A model generated the notes under the pieces. It was not told where the DNA came from and did not search any database. It worked only from the letters and a program-made list of their open reading frames with translations. Positions 1-9,435 of a stretch of DNA of 64,000 nucleotides are shown here, in pieces (within the stretch, counting starts at the first letter, position 1; each line of letters opens with the position of its first letter). This DNA is from Dysgonomonas mossii. Lineage in GTDB: Bacteria; Bacteroidota; Bacteroidia; Bacteroidales; Dysgonomonadaceae. Where the stretch lies: contig NZ_SPPK01000001.1 in NCBI RefSeq assembly GCF_004569505.1, positions 1,116,001 through 1,180,000 of the forward strand. The letters run 5' to 3'. Both the position numbers and the translations under genes were made by a program.

Positions 1-3000
1 ATACAACAGTGGCACAACAATCAGTGTCAACACAGTAGAGGTTATTGTTCCACCCATCAGTGAGATTGCTAACCCTTGGAATATAGGGTCGAATAGAATG
101 ACGATTGCCCCCAAAACTACGCCTCCTGCAGTCAGTATGATAGGTGTAGTGCGTACAGCTCCGGCTTCAATTACAGCTTGTTTTAATGGAATACCATCTT
201 TGAGACGTATGTCGATAAAGTCGATAAGCAATACAGAGTTGCGTACCATAATTCCGGCTAAGGCAATAAATCCAATCATAGACGGAGCACTAAAGTAAGC
301 TCCCATAATCCAGTGGCCGAAAATAATACCAATCAATGATAGAGGTATAGCAGCCAGCTGTACCAATGGTGTGATAAAGTTTTGGAACCATGCGACAATG
401 AGTACATAGATAATAATTAATACAAATAAGAATGCTAATCCTAAATCGCGGAACACCTCGTATGTTATTTGCCATTCTCCATCCCACTTTAAGGAAAAGT
501 TGTCTTCATATTTTGGTTGCTTACTATATTCTTCTGATAAAGTGTATCCATCAGGAAGTTTTACCTGAGATAACTTATCCGACACTTCCGTAATAGGATA
601 TATAGGGCTTTCTAAACTTCCTGCAACTTCGGTTAATATGTAAACTACACGTTTTTGATCTTTGCGGTGAATACTCTTTTCCTTTTCACCTTTAGTGACT
701 TTCACTAAATCGCTAACGGGAATTGCCATACCTTGTTGATTCACAACTTTCATGCTTAATACATCTTCTATGCTTGATTTCTCTTTTTCTGACAGTTGAA
801 GTACAATACCTACTTGATTGACTGACGAAGGTTGATGCAATATACCTACAGGCATACCCGATAGAGCCGCTCTCATATTCTGAACTACTTGTGCATTTGG
901 AATTCCCAATTTCATAGCTTTGTCTTTATCCACCTCAAACTTATATTCAGTCTGAGCATCTTCTACCGACCAATCCACATCAACAACGTTATCTGTCGCA
1001 GTCAGTATATCTTTCACTTGTTTGGCTACAGCTATTTGTTGATCATAGTCAGGACCATATATCTCGGCTGCAATTGTAGACATTACAGGAGGACCGGGCG
1101 GTACCTCTACTATTTTTACATTGGCATTGTATTTTTTGCCGATAGCTTGCAAATCGGCACGCACCGATGTCGCTATATCATGACTCTGTTCGCTACGTTC
1201 TCCTTTGTCAACAAGATTAACCTGTATATCAGCTACATTGTCACCCATTCGCATATCATAGTGGCGAACCAATCCATTGAAGCTGATAGGAGCAGAAGTT
1301 CCCACATAAGTTTGATAATTGGTTACTTTATCATTTCGGCTGATATATACAGCTAATTCTTTAGCTACGGCGGCAGTACGTTCCAAAGTCGTTCCCTCCG
1401 GCATATCTATTACCACTTGAAATTCATTCTTATTGTCGAAAGGCAACATTTTTACCGGAACAGATTTTGTATAAAACAACACAAACGATCCCAGTAAAAC
1501 GACAGTTAAGCCAATCATAAATGTCCAGCGGCGTTTTCTGCTTTCCAAAAACGGTGTTACTATTTTAGCATATAACTTATATATTTTTGTTTCGTGTAAA
1601 TCCAATTCTTTTTCTGCGGAATCCTCTCCTTTTCCATTCTTTTCTTTATGTCTTAAGAATAAGTATCCGAAATATGGAGTCAATGTTAGTGCTACTAGCA
1701 ATGAGAAAATCATGGCTATGGATGCACCTATAGGCATCGGACTCATATATGGCCCCATCATTCCCGATACGAATGCCATGGGCAGTACGGCAGCGATAAC
1801 AGTCAGCGTTGCCAAGATAGTCGGATTCCCTACCTCATTGATAGCATATAGCGCAGCTTGTAACGGTGGTAGTTTTTTCATCTTGAAGTGACGGTGCATA
1901 TTTTCCGCAATCACAATGGAGTCATCCACAACAATACCTGTAACAAACACCAAAGCAAACAGTGTAATACGATTGAGTGTATATCCCAAGAAGTAATAAG
2001 CAAAAAGAGTGAGGGCAAATGTTACAGGCACGGAAAGAAATACCACCAAACCACCACGCCATCCCATAGCTATCATTACAAACAGGGTTACAACTATAAT
2101 TGCAATAGATAAGTGGAACAGTAATTCGGATACTTTATGCGACGCAGTTTCTCCATAATTACGAGAGACTTCCACATTCAGATCCTTTGTGATGACATCT
2201 TTTTTCAGGTGATCTACTTTATCAATGACTACTTCTGCCAGCTTCATTGCATCAGCACCTTTTTTCTTGGCAATAGAAATAGTTACAGCCGAATAGTCGT
2301 CGGGCATGCCGGCTTTTTTATCGCCTGACGCAGCTCCATATCCAAACGAAACATATTGTTTGGGTACTTCCGGTCCGTCTTCTACTTCTGCTATTTGATA
2401 CAGGTAAACCGGCTGATTATCATTTGTTCCTACAATCAGATTCTTCACTTCATCTACATTCGCAAAGAAATTGCCTGTCTGCACAGAGTAAACCATATCT
2501 CCTGTTACGATATTTCCGCTTTGCATCTGTGCATTATTTACTTGCAGTGATTGGGCTATTGATCGAAAGTCGAGCTTGCTTTGAGCCATCTTGTCTTTGT
2601 CGAGCATGACTTTCACTTGTCGACTTTGTCCACCTACGATATTCACTTGTGCTACATCCGGTATTTTCTTTATCTCGTTGCCAACTACTTCTGCTACCTG
2701 GCGTATTTGGTAATCACCCATTTTATCACTCCAAAAAGTGAAAGCTAATGCAGGTACATCATCTATGGCTCGTGATTTTACCAATGGCATAGTAGCACCT
2801 TGTGGCATACGATCCATATTCTTCATCATTTCGTTGTAAAGTTTTACTAACGAACGTTCCACATCTTCGCCCACATAAAATTGCACGGTGAGCATACCCA
2901 TACCATTCATAGAAGTAGAATAAACATGCTCTACACCTTTGATATTCGATATGATTTTTTCGATAGGTTGTACAACACCTGATTCTACTTCCTGGGGTGT

Positions 3001-3177
3001 TGCTCCGGGATAACCAATCATGATGTCCGCCATAGGAACTTCAATCTGAGGTTCTTCTTCGCGGGGTATAAAATATATGCTGAACAGACCTAAGAGCATA
3101 AAAGCTAGCATGAGTAGGATACTCAATTTAGACTTGATAAACGCTCCGGCTATTTTTCCTGAAATTCCGTTTTCCAT
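1..3177 (-). CDS. RND efflux permease (inner-membrane pump), C-terminus beyond window
   Basis: Inner-membrane proton-driven pump of the AcrB/CzcA superfamily, expected to export drugs or other toxic compounds through the adaptor and TolC protein encoded just upstream. Reading the minus strand from ATG 3177 gives 1059 open codons up to the window edge, close to the full family length, so only a short C-terminal tail is missing. An N-terminal transmembrane helix precedes an IPREEEP segment. Adjacent aspartates D418-D419 in a VVDDSIV motif match the TM4 proton-relay pair. In the TM10 region the usual relay lysine is replaced by arginine (R979 in GIMVRNSVLLIDF). The adaptor gene ends only 4 bp upstream, so this is the last gene of the visible operon. 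The substrate cannot be read from sequence. Confidence 0.93.
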   Translation of the reverse strand, partial: MENGISGKIAGAFIKSKLSILLMLAFMLLGLFSIYFIPREEEPQIEVPMADIMIGYPGATPQEVESGVVQPIEKIISNIKGVEHVYSTSMNGMGMLTVQFYVGEDVERSLVKLYNEMMKNMDRMPQGATMPLVKSRAIDDVPALAFTFWSDKMGDYQIRQVAEVVGNEIKKIPDVAQVNIVGGQSRQVKVMLDKDKMAQSKLDFRSIAQSLQVNNAQMQSGNIVTGDMVYSVQTGNFFANVDEVKNLIVGTNDNQPVYLYQIAEVEDGPEVPKQYVSFGYGAASGDKKAGMPDDYSAVTISIAKKKGADAMKLAEVVIDKVDHLKKDVITKDLNVEVSRNYGETASHKVSELLFHLSIAIIVVTLFVMIAMGWRGGLVVFLSVPVTFALTLFAYYFLGYTLNRITLFALVFVTGIVVDDSIVIAENMHRHFKMKKLPPLQAALYAINEVGNPTILATLTVIAAVLPMAFVSGMMGPYMSPMPIGASIAMIFSLLVALTLTPYFGYLFLRHKEKNGKGEDSAEKELDLHETKIYKLYAKIVTPFLESRKRRWTFMIGLTVVLLGSFVLFYTKSVPVKMLPFDNKNEFQVVIDMPEGTTLERTAAVAKELAVYISRNDKVTNYQTYVGTSAPISFNGLVRHYDMRMGDNVADIQVNLVDKGERSEQSHDIATSVRADLQAIGKKYNANVKIVEVPPGPPVMSTIAAEIYGPDYDQQIAVAKQVKDILTATDNVVDVDWSVEDAQTEYKFEVDKDKAMKLGIPNAQVVQNMRAALSGMPVGILHQPSSVNQVGIVLQLSEKEKSSIEDVLSMKVVNQQGMAIPVSDLVKVTKGEKEKSIHRKDQKRVVYILTEVAGSLESPIYPITEVSDKLSQVKLPDGYTLSEEYSKQPKYEDNFSLKWDGEWQITYEVFRDLGLAFLFVLIIIYVLIVAWFQNFITPLVQLAAIPLSLIGIIFGHWIMGAYFSAPSMIGFIALAGIMVRNSVLLIDFIDIRLKDGIPLKQAVIEAGAVRTTPIILTAGGVVLGAIVILFDPIFQGLAISLMGGTITSTVLTLIVVPLLY

Positions 3178-3181
3178 AATT

Positions 3182-4264
3182 TTATTTATTTACAGATACT
3201 TTTACTCCGTTATATAATTTGCCTTCGGCTTTGGATACAATTTTGTCATTTTGGCTCAACCCCGAAAGTACTTCTACCTGATTGCCGATTGTCTTGCCTA
3301 AACGTATCCAGCGAAGATTAGCTTGACTTTGGTCGTCTATCACATATACTCCCGTAAGCTGATCGCGGTATACAATAGAGCTTTTGTCCAGCATGATTTT
3401 AGATGTAATATTCTCACCTGTTTTGTTCGGTATCAATATATTTACATACATTCCCGGACGTATATTTTCTTTATCTTTTGTGTCAATAGCCAATTTCATA
3501 GAGTATTGTCCTCCTGTGCGGAATGCCGACGGACTGAGTTCGGATACTTTTCCATCGATCGTTATCCCTAATGATTTCAATTCCATCTTGGCTACATCGC
3601 CTACTTTTACATACTGTATATAGTTTTCGGGGATAGATGCTATAACCTGCAATTCACCATTCTGCTCAATTGTCAAAATAGGCATTCCCGGATTTGCCAT
3701 GCTTCCTTCGTCCACCATTTTTTGTGTTACGACTCCCGAAAATGGAGCGCGTATATTGGTGTAGGAAAGCATCGCATTTACTTCGTTCATCTGTTGACGA
3801 GCCATTTGTACTCTGGCATTCATCGAAGTATTCTGCAAAGCTACATTTTCGAGTTCTTTATCAGATACGCTGTTTTGGTTGCGTAGTGTTTTGAAACGCT
3901 CATAATCACGTTGGGAATTTTTTGCTGCTGCTTCAGCTTCGGTGATCATAGCTTGTATCTGAGCCTTTTTTGCCAGAATATCATCACTGCTGATTGATAC
4001 GAGAAGCTGTCCTGATGCTACCTTGTCACCAGGTTTTACATATATCTTCGTTACATAGCCCATCATTCGGGTACTTATATTAGCCGTTTGCTTGGCTGTG
4101 ACCTCACCGCTAAGGTAAAATCCTTCGTTTGTCGATTGGGCCGGAGAGTAAGCTTCTACTTTTACTATAGTCTTATCTTTATCCTCTAACTTATCAGAAG
4201 AAGAGCAGGAGTAAAGAGTTGATATTCCCACTATTCCTAAAAATGCATTTCTTAAAGTTTTCAT
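3182..4264 (-). CDS. RND efflux periplasmic adaptor (membrane fusion protein), lipoprotein
   Basis: Periplasmic adaptor linking the RND pump to the outer-membrane channel. The 360-residue protein begins with a lipoprotein signal peptide (STLYSCSSS, lipid-modified Cys about residue 20). A biotinyl-lipoyl-like half motif (KPGDKVASGQLLVSI) follows, then a coiled-coil hairpin around residues 100-165, the second lipoyl half (IRAPFSGVV), and beta-barrel and membrane-proximal domains with PENYIQYVKVGD and RPGMYVNILI. It sits between the tolC-like gene (22 bp upstream) and the permease (4 bp downstream), so the three genes are almost certainly cotranscribed. Confidence 0.94.
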   Translation of the reverse strand: MKTLRNAFLGIVGISTLYSCSSSDKLEDKDKTIVKVEAYSPAQSTNEGFYLSGEVTAKQTANISTRMMGYVTKIYVKPGDKVASGQLLVSISSDDILAKKAQIQAMITEAEAAAKNSQRDYERFKTLRNQNSVSDKELENVALQNTSMNARVQMARQQMNEVNAMLSYTNIRAPFSGVVTQKMVDEGSMANPGMPILTIEQNGELQVIASIPENYIQYVKVGDVAKMELKSLGITIDGKVSELSPSAFRTGGQYSMKLAIDTKDKENIRPGMYVNILIPNKTGENITSKIMLDKSSIVYRDQLTGVYVIDDQSQANLRWIRLGKTIGNQVEVLSGLSQNDKIVSKAEGKLYNGVKVSVNK

Positions 4265-4286
4265 ATCTATTTATCGATTTTATTTG

Positions 4287-5591
4287 TTACTTAGTTTTTG
4301 ATAAAAAATTGAGGTATGCTTCTGTTATATTATACGACATAATAGATTGAGATAGCATAAGTTTTTGTTGAAAGAATTGAGCTTGTGCCATCAATAGATC
4401 TGTGGTACTCGCTAAACCTTCTCGGTGGCGATTGGAGAGAATACGTAATGCTTCATCAGCTTGTTCCACGCTGGCCTTTTGCTTGTTGATCTCGACTTGG
4501 GAATCGTTCAGATCACGCTTGGTTTTATTTAGCTCTAGTTCTTCTTTTTTGATATGCAGGCTGAGCTCTTCTTGTATTTTATCTCGTTGGAATTGTGCCG
4601 ATTTCATCTTACTCCGATTTTGATTGCCTGAAAATATTGTCCAACTTAGATTTATACCAACGAGGTAAGAATCATTCCCAAATTTGAAAGCCTTAGAATC
4701 ATTTAAACTATATGAGCCAAAGGCATTGATACGTGGAAGGAATGCCATCTTTGAGGATTTTACCATCATGCTAGTTGCATCTACAGCTTTGTTTAATGCC
4801 ATGATATCGGACCGAAAAGATGAAAGCTCACTGTCTTGATTCAGGTTTATCTCTTGTGATAGCGAATCTGTCACATACACATCACTGCTGCTATCTAATC
4901 CCATCAGGAGACGCAGTCCGTCTGAGGCATTTTGTATATTACTTTCGGCTTTTGCCAATGCTGTTTCAATTGTATTTACTTGCACCTGAGCATTCAGTAC
5001 ATCCGATTTTTGAACTAATCCTTGATTATAGAAATTGGAAACTGATTGATGTATTTGTTTCACATCGTCTAATGATTTTTGAAGGATATTTCGAGCTTGA
5101 TAAGACATTTGTAATTGAATATATGCCTTTCGTACTTCAAATTCGATGTATTCTTTGGCTCGTTCCGTTTTGTATTTGTAAACTTCTTCTTGAGCTTTAG
5201 CTCCTTTGCGAGCATAGATCATATCCATATTCAACAATGGTAGCTTAGCCTCTACCTGAGCACTGTAATTTTGTCTTGCTCCGGGATTATTCAGTTTGGC
5301 AGGATCGAAGTCCATTGCAGTAACAGATTCTTGCTGCAATAGAAATCCGAAAGCATTTAGTGGGTTATTTGTACTTAAAGCTGTATATCCAGCTGTTATT
5401 TGTGGAAGAAATACTGCATCTGTTTGATGATAATTAGCATTTGCTACTTTTTCATCCAACTCGGAGATCTTAAGATTGTTGTTATTTTTCATTGCAATCT
5501 CTACAGCATCCCTTACTGAAATATACTGATTTTGCGCTTGCATTAGAAAGCTAACCAGAATAGCACTAATAATAATACTTGCCTTTTTCAT
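4287..5591 (-). CDS. TolC-family outer-membrane channel of the RND efflux operon
   Basis: Outer-membrane efflux protein that forms the exit duct of the tripartite pump. It has 434 residues, the normal family length, with an N-terminal signal peptide ending near MQAQNQYIS. Two OEP repeats are visible: long helices around residues 130-230 and again around 330-415, each preceded by membrane-strand segments. This two-repeat structure contrasts with the half-length TolC-like protein at 23031-23762. It is the first gene of the tolC-adaptor-permease operon. No regulator gene lies beside it. Confidence 0.93.
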   Translation of the reverse strand: MKKASIIISAILVSFLMQAQNQYISVRDAVEIAMKNNNNLKISELDEKVANANYHQTDAVFLPQITAGYTALSTNNPLNAFGFLLQQESVTAMDFDPAKLNNPGARQNYSAQVEAKLPLLNMDMIYARKGAKAQEEVYKYKTERAKEYIEFEVRKAYIQLQMSYQARNILQKSLDDVKQIHQSVSNFYNQGLVQKSDVLNAQVQVNTIETALAKAESNIQNASDGLRLLMGLDSSSDVYVTDSLSQEINLNQDSELSSFRSDIMALNKAVDATSMMVKSSKMAFLPRINAFGSYSLNDSKAFKFGNDSYLVGINLSWTIFSGNQNRSKMKSAQFQRDKIQEELSLHIKKEELELNKTKRDLNDSQVEINKQKASVEQADEALRILSNRHREGLASTTDLLMAQAQFFQQKLMLSQSIMSYNITEAYLNFLSKTK

Positions 5592-5691
5592 TTTATATTT
5601 TAATATTATTTAGATCAATAAAATATCTACTGGAAATAATATCCTTTAGAAATATATTGCAAAGTAAAATATAATTTTCCAAAGAAACAAA

Positions 5692-5704
5692 TTTCCAATG
5701 GAAA
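5692..5704. promoter_or_regulatory. Short inverted repeat upstream of the efflux operon
   Basis: TTTCC-AAT-GGAAA forms a perfect 5-bp dyad about 100 bp upstream of the tolC-like start. It could be a repressor site for the efflux operon, but dyads this short are common in A+T-rich DNA. No regulator gene supports the idea. Confidence 0.25.
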
Positions 5705-5822
5705 ATATTTGGATGGGTATTATTTGAACTTTCAAATGGGTATGTAAGTGACCGTTTAAATTTTGTTGTTTAGTAACTTTGATGCTGATAAGAATATATA
5801 TTCTACAGCTTCATAACTTGAT

Positions 5823-6213
5823 ATGTTGTATCCAATGCTTGTAGGAGTAACGCCTTCGGACGTTTATGATAAAGTGAAAGATTAACTATTCAGAGAAACA
5901 AAAGAGAAATACAATGATCATATAGCAGTAGGATTGGTGGGCGTTTCTATTCTTACCAGATGGGCTATATAAAACAAATCGGCAGACTTTATGTATTCCA
6001 TGTTGAAAATGAATGTTACACTTCCGGTGGGATGCCGTGGAACAGTTATCGTACCAACTAATGCTCATAAGAGTAAAGTAAATGGGCTTGCTTTGGAAAA
6101 AGCAAAATCTTCTATTGAAATTGGAAATGGCGTGTCTGAACTAGCCTTTTTCTTTGATTTAGAATCTGAATTACAAATAAAATACTTGTTAAGTTATTGT
6201 ATAAGAGTTTTTT
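5823..6213 (+). pseudogene. Decayed C-terminal remnant of a GH78 alpha-L-rhamnosidase
   Basis: Three reading-frame pieces line up with the C-terminal part of a family GH78 alpha-L-rhamnosidase. Frame 5823-5885 reads MLVGVTPSDVYDKVKD, matching the helical-barrel segment that normally reads like LGLVPEEYKEKV. A shifted frame at 5887-5972 reads YNDHIAVGLVGVSILTRWA, matching the conserved H-x-x-x-G-x-x-G segment. A third frame from 5973 reads MNVTLPVGCRGTVIVPT then IEIGNGVSELAF, matching the terminal beta-sandwich. Stops at 5883 and 5970, the frame changes and the missing sequence between the second and third pieces show that the gene is dead. No catalytic part and no intact partner gene are visible in the window. 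Confidence 0.68.
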
Positions 6214-6245
6214 TTTGCTGTAAATGAAATTGTTGAATTCAAAAG

Positions 6246-6284
6246 AAAACCTCAGTATAGTTTATTGATTTATACTGAGGTTTT
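6246..6284 (-). terminator. Rho-independent terminator of the metal-uptake operon
   Basis: A 14-bp perfect stem (AAAACCTCAGTATA at 6246-6259, complement at 6271-6284) encloses an 11-nt loop. It lies just beyond the stop of the DUF4625 lipoprotein gene. On the minus strand the stem ends in a U-rich tract. Confidence 0.8.
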
Positions 6285-6304
6285 ACTTATAAAGGGGCTT
6301 TTAT

Positions 6305-6787
6305 CTAGTGATCATGATCACCATCTTCTCCGTCATGACTTAATACAATATTACGTGCAACATACGATTCGTTCCCGGCGGCATCTGTACAATATACCAT
6401 CAAGTGATAATTACCAGGGGTTGCATTTTCCGGTATGATTATTTCATGATGATGTATCTTGGCTGTTTTTTGTCCGGTTACACTCCATGTTTTCTGAAAA
6501 GCAAATGCGGTAGTACTGTCTTCGGCTTTTAATGATTTTGTATGGTTATGACCATCAAAGTTGTTATGTATCTCTACTTTATAGGAAGATAACATTTCAT
6601 TGTCAGATAATTCCATGTCCAAATGAATATCTGATCCGATTTTTAATACAGCGCCTTCTGTCGGAGCAGTTAGATTGATTACAGGTGGAGTTGTATCTCC
6701 ATCGTTATCATTACTACAAGATGTAAATGATATAGATGTTATTATACTAATAATTGATAGGAATAGGATTTTAATAATTGTTCTCAT
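6305..6787 (-). CDS. His-rich DUF4625 lipoprotein, probable metal-uptake accessory
   Basis: A 160-residue exported lipoprotein (lipobox ISFTSCSND). After the signal it carries a DTTPPVINLTAP opening and an immunoglobulin-like beta fold typical of DUF4625. Histidines cluster in HNNFDGHNH, in KIHHHEI and in the extreme C-terminal HDGEDGDHDH. The start overlaps the stop of the TonB-dependent receptor gene by 4 bp (ATGA), so the two are translationally coupled. The clusters and context suggest surface or periplasmic binding of a metal, most likely zinc, for delivery to the receptor. The metal is inference; the family has no established biochemical function that I can name. Confidence 0.85.
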   Translation of the reverse strand: MRTIIKILFLSIISIITSISFTSCSNDNDGDTTPPVINLTAPTEGAVLKIGSDIHLDMELSDNEMLSSYKVEIHNNFDGHNHTKSLKAEDSTTAFAFQKTWSVTGQKTAKIHHHEIIIPENATPGNYHLMVYCTDAAGNESYVARNIVLSHDGEDGDHDH

Positions 6788-8943
6788 TTTAATTTACTTT
6801 TAAAAGGTATTTTAATTGATAATTGAAAGTTGCGTCCCGGTTCTGGAATCTCAACTTTTCTGTAAAAACTTAAGTGGTTATAATATTTATTATTCAATAG
6901 ATTTCGCAGTGATAAACTGATATCTACCATTGTGTTATATATCGGAATACTTATATTTCCTCCGAGATTAATTAAATTGGTTCCTGATGTTGGACTTTCG
7001 TTCTTTGACACTCTATTTTGATTTGCAATACTATAAAGTTCGGCATGTATTTGGAATTGATTCTTTTTCCATGTTATTGTATTTCGCATAGATGCCGGTG
7101 GCGAGAAACTTAAAGGAGTATTCTCATCAAGGTTGCAAGTATATACGTACTCACCTGTGAAAGAATAATTCAGATGTGGAAACAAGTCTATACTGAAAGA
7201 TATCTCCGTTCCTGCAAAAATAGCTTCAGCACCCGTATATCGATATATCTGTCCCGCATGAGGAAGTACAGACCATTCGCCTGTTGGTTTCAGAAAAATG
7301 TAATTGCCAAACCAGCTAAAGAACGGAGTGATGGAAAAAGAAATGCTCTTGTTTTCATATAAGTAAGATGCATCCAGCTGCCATCCTCTTTCTGAATTAA
7401 GCGATGGGTTTCCTTGCTCGTGCCTGAACGTACCATGATGTACTCCATTTGCTGCTAACTCATTTGCACCGGGAAGCCGAAAGCTGTGTCCTATATTCGC
7501 TTTTACAAGATGATAGATATTCGGATTCCATATAATACCGAGCGATCCAGAAAAGTCTCCAAAGTTGCGATTTACTGGATAGCTACGCCACTTATATTGC
7601 TTTATCAGTTCGTCCTCATATCCCATTTCTTGCAGATATGTTTCTAGGTAAGGATCATTATAAGCCGATATGTCAATATTCCCATGATCGTAGCGAATAC
7701 CTCCACTAAAGCTAAGCTGCTGTGATGGTCGCCATGTAGCAAGACCAAATACTCCACTTGTAAATCTATTGTACTTGGGTAAGAGAAACGAATATCCAGA
7801 TATACGGTTTTGTTGATATTGAATATCAAGCCCGACATTATATTCCCATGTGGCTGAGGCTATTGTTTTCAACTTGATAGAAGAACTATATGTATCCAGG
7901 GTGAAAACCAATTCCTGATCCGGATTTTTATCCGGAGGTGCTTGTGTTCCATAATGTGTATGAAATTTACTCCACTCTTCCCTGTGATTCTTCTGATATC
8001 CAACATCCCAATATCCAATGAGTTTATCCCATATATATTGCTGTCGCGATGTTATTTTCAAATGATTTACTTTGCTATATGGTAATTCAATATTACGGTC
8101 ATCTCCATCGTCCTGTACACGGTATATATCAGGTATGCCATGTGCTCCGGGAAAAAATCCTATTTTTTGATAGGCATTACTGATTGAATAATTCGAATAA
8201 TACTTTCCGCTACGGTATTCGGTGTATGAACTTATATTACGCTCAATACCGGCTGTATTCTTCAACTTCCGATTATATATTGGTACTTTCTGAGTAAGAT
8301 AAACAATGGTATCTGTCGGTATGCGATAATCTCCAAAACGCTGTTCGGAATATCGAAACTTTGTATACCATGCATTTTTTTTCAGACCTAATAATACAGA
8401 ACCGCCGAATGTTTCATTTACACTTTTGCCTAGTACCATAGCTTCACCAAAAATCTGATTATCAAAGGGTGGGGGACCTTGTGTTATTTCTACAACGCCT
8501 CCCATTGCATCGCTCCCATAAAGGAGTGAGGATGGCCCTTTGCGGACAGTGACTCGTTCGATATTAAACGCGTCAATCTCTAAGCCGTGATCGCTTCCCC
8601 ATTGTTGGCCTTCCTGTTTAATTCCATTTTCGGTTACAGAAATGCGATTGAATCCCATTCCCCTTATCATGGGTTTCGAAAATCCGGAACCAATATCCAT
8701 AGAACGGACTCCCGGTATATGCTCTAGTGCTTGTATAAGATTGCCTGTAAAGTGACTTCTTAAAAAATCCTTTTCTGCTACTTCTATCGACAGAGCTGAA
8801 TTAAGTTTACTCGATGTCTTATAAGATGTTGCAGTTATAGTAATACTTTCTAACTCTACCTGTTTGATAGAATCTGATTCTTGACTATACAAAGGCAATA
8901 CAAATACCAGCAAGAGCATAACCCGAATAATTCGGATATGCAT
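6784..8943 (-). CDS. TonB-dependent outer-membrane receptor, probable metal (zinc?) uptake
   Basis: A 719-residue outer-membrane active transporter powered by TonB-ExbBD. The signal peptide ends near LPLYSQESD. The plug domain follows (ALEHIPGVRSMDIGSG, then IRGMGFNRISV and GPSSLLYGSDAMGG), and then a 22-stranded-barrel-type region ending with hydrophobic aromatic strands. There is no N-terminal carboxypeptidase-like domain, so it is not a SusC-type glycan receptor. A His- and Asp-rich extracellular segment (FPGAHGIPDIYRV then WSKFHTHYG) recalls ZnuD-like zinc receptors. It lies between a His/Cys-rich small membrane protein and a His-rich lipoprotein, next to a Fur-family regulator. This makes metal uptake the best reading. 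Confidence 0.9.
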   Translation of the reverse strand: MHIRIIRVMLLLVFVLPLYSQESDSIKQVELESITITATSYKTSSKLNSALSIEVAEKDFLRSHFTGNLIQALEHIPGVRSMDIGSGFSKPMIRGMGFNRISVTENGIKQEGQQWGSDHGLEIDAFNIERVTVRKGPSSLLYGSDAMGGVVEITQGPPPFDNQIFGEAMVLGKSVNETFGGSVLLGLKKNAWYTKFRYSEQRFGDYRIPTDTIVYLTQKVPIYNRKLKNTAGIERNISSYTEYRSGKYYSNYSISNAYQKIGFFPGAHGIPDIYRVQDDGDDRNIELPYSKVNHLKITSRQQYIWDKLIGYWDVGYQKNHREEWSKFHTHYGTQAPPDKNPDQELVFTLDTYSSSIKLKTIASATWEYNVGLDIQYQQNRISGYSFLLPKYNRFTSGVFGLATWRPSQQLSFSGGIRYDHGNIDISAYNDPYLETYLQEMGYEDELIKQYKWRSYPVNRNFGDFSGSLGIIWNPNIYHLVKANIGHSFRLPGANELAANGVHHGTFRHEQGNPSLNSERGWQLDASYLYENKSISFSITPFFSWFGNYIFLKPTGEWSVLPHAGQIYRYTGAEAIFAGTEISFSIDLFPHLNYSFTGEYVYTCNLDENTPLSFSPPASMRNTITWKKNQFQIHAELYSIANQNRVSKNESPTSGTNLINLGGNISIPIYNTMVDISLSLRNLLNNKYYNHLSFYRKVEIPEPGRNFQLSIKIPFKSKLK

Positions 8944-8975
8944 ATAAGTATTTGTTTTTATTTTATTAAAATAAT

Positions 8976-9350
8976 TTACGAATAAAGTTGGGATAGAATT
9001 ATCCCGGAGGAAAATATGTTTTTAATAGAGGGTGGTGCTCGTAGATAATTGAGTTGGGTTATCGAGTTATATCCATTTTCCAGATATAAGGAATATATCC
9101 GGCTAGTATATATTATTTGTATTGTATCCGAAATGCGAAAACTAGCTTCAGTAAATAAAGAAAACGTGAGTTTACAAACCTGACATGTATTACTATTATG
9201 TTGAGGTTTATGTTTATCGTTAGCATGTGAACAATGTTCTTCGTAGCACTCATATTTATAAATATGAATACCCTTAACTATAAGCGGGGTTATGAAGATA
9301 GCCGCTAATAGCCACGCCAAGATAATTTTATTTACTTTATATTGCCTCAC
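8976..9350 (-). CDS. Small His/Cys-rich membrane protein, metal-uptake operon leader gene
   Basis: A 124-residue protein with one N-terminal transmembrane helix (residues 9-27). A His/Cys-rich stretch follows (CYEEHCSHANDKHKPQHN, then CQVCKLTF), and an RAPP motif lies near the C-terminus. This pattern resembles the DUF2946-like small metal-related membrane proteins. The GTG at 9350 is the start, because an in-frame stop lies shortly upstream and no ATG fits. It is the first gene of the operon, 32 bp before the TonB receptor gene. A role in metal sensing or handling is inferred from composition and context. Confidence 0.75.
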   Translation of the reverse strand: MRQYKVNKIILAWLLAAIFITPLIVKGIHIYKYECYEEHCSHANDKHKPQHNSNTCQVCKLTFSLFTEASFRISDTIQIIYTSRIYSLYLENGYNSITQLNYLRAPPSIKNIFSSGIILSQLYS

Positions 9351-9379
9351 ACCGAATATGAATTTTGACTAGGAGACAG

Positions 9380-9387
9380 CAAAGATA
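9380..9387 (-). promoter_or_regulatory. -7 promoter element of the metal-uptake operon
   Basis: On the minus strand this reads TATCTTTG, a perfect match to the Bacteroidota -7 consensus TAnnTTTG, 30 bp upstream of the GTG start at 9350. The -33 position falls inside the palindrome at 9403-9417, so a protein bound there would block this promoter. Confidence 0.6.
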
Positions 9388-9402
9388 TAAATTTTATTTA
9401 AA

Positions 9403-9417
9403 TGCAACATTGTTTCA
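9403..9417. promoter_or_regulatory. Candidate Fur/Zur-family operator palindrome
   Basis: TGCAACA-T-TGTTTCA is a 7-1-7 dyad with six of seven pairs matching, the size and symmetry of a Fur-family box. It overlaps the -33 region of the minus-strand operon promoter. It also lies 19 bp upstream of the -33 element of the divergent Fur-family gene. Binding by the adjacent regulator is inference. Confidence 0.5.
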
Positions 9418-9435
9418 ATATTAATATATAATCAA

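Noticed and set aside
889..1356. 155-codon plus-strand reading frame
   Set aside because: It lies antisense inside the RND permease gene, with low-complexity composition and no promoter.
5991..6227. Stand-alone 78-codon gene on the plus strand
   Set aside because: Its sequence is the beta-sandwich end of a GH78 enzyme, with further GH78 fragments just upstream in other frames, so it is part of a dead gene.
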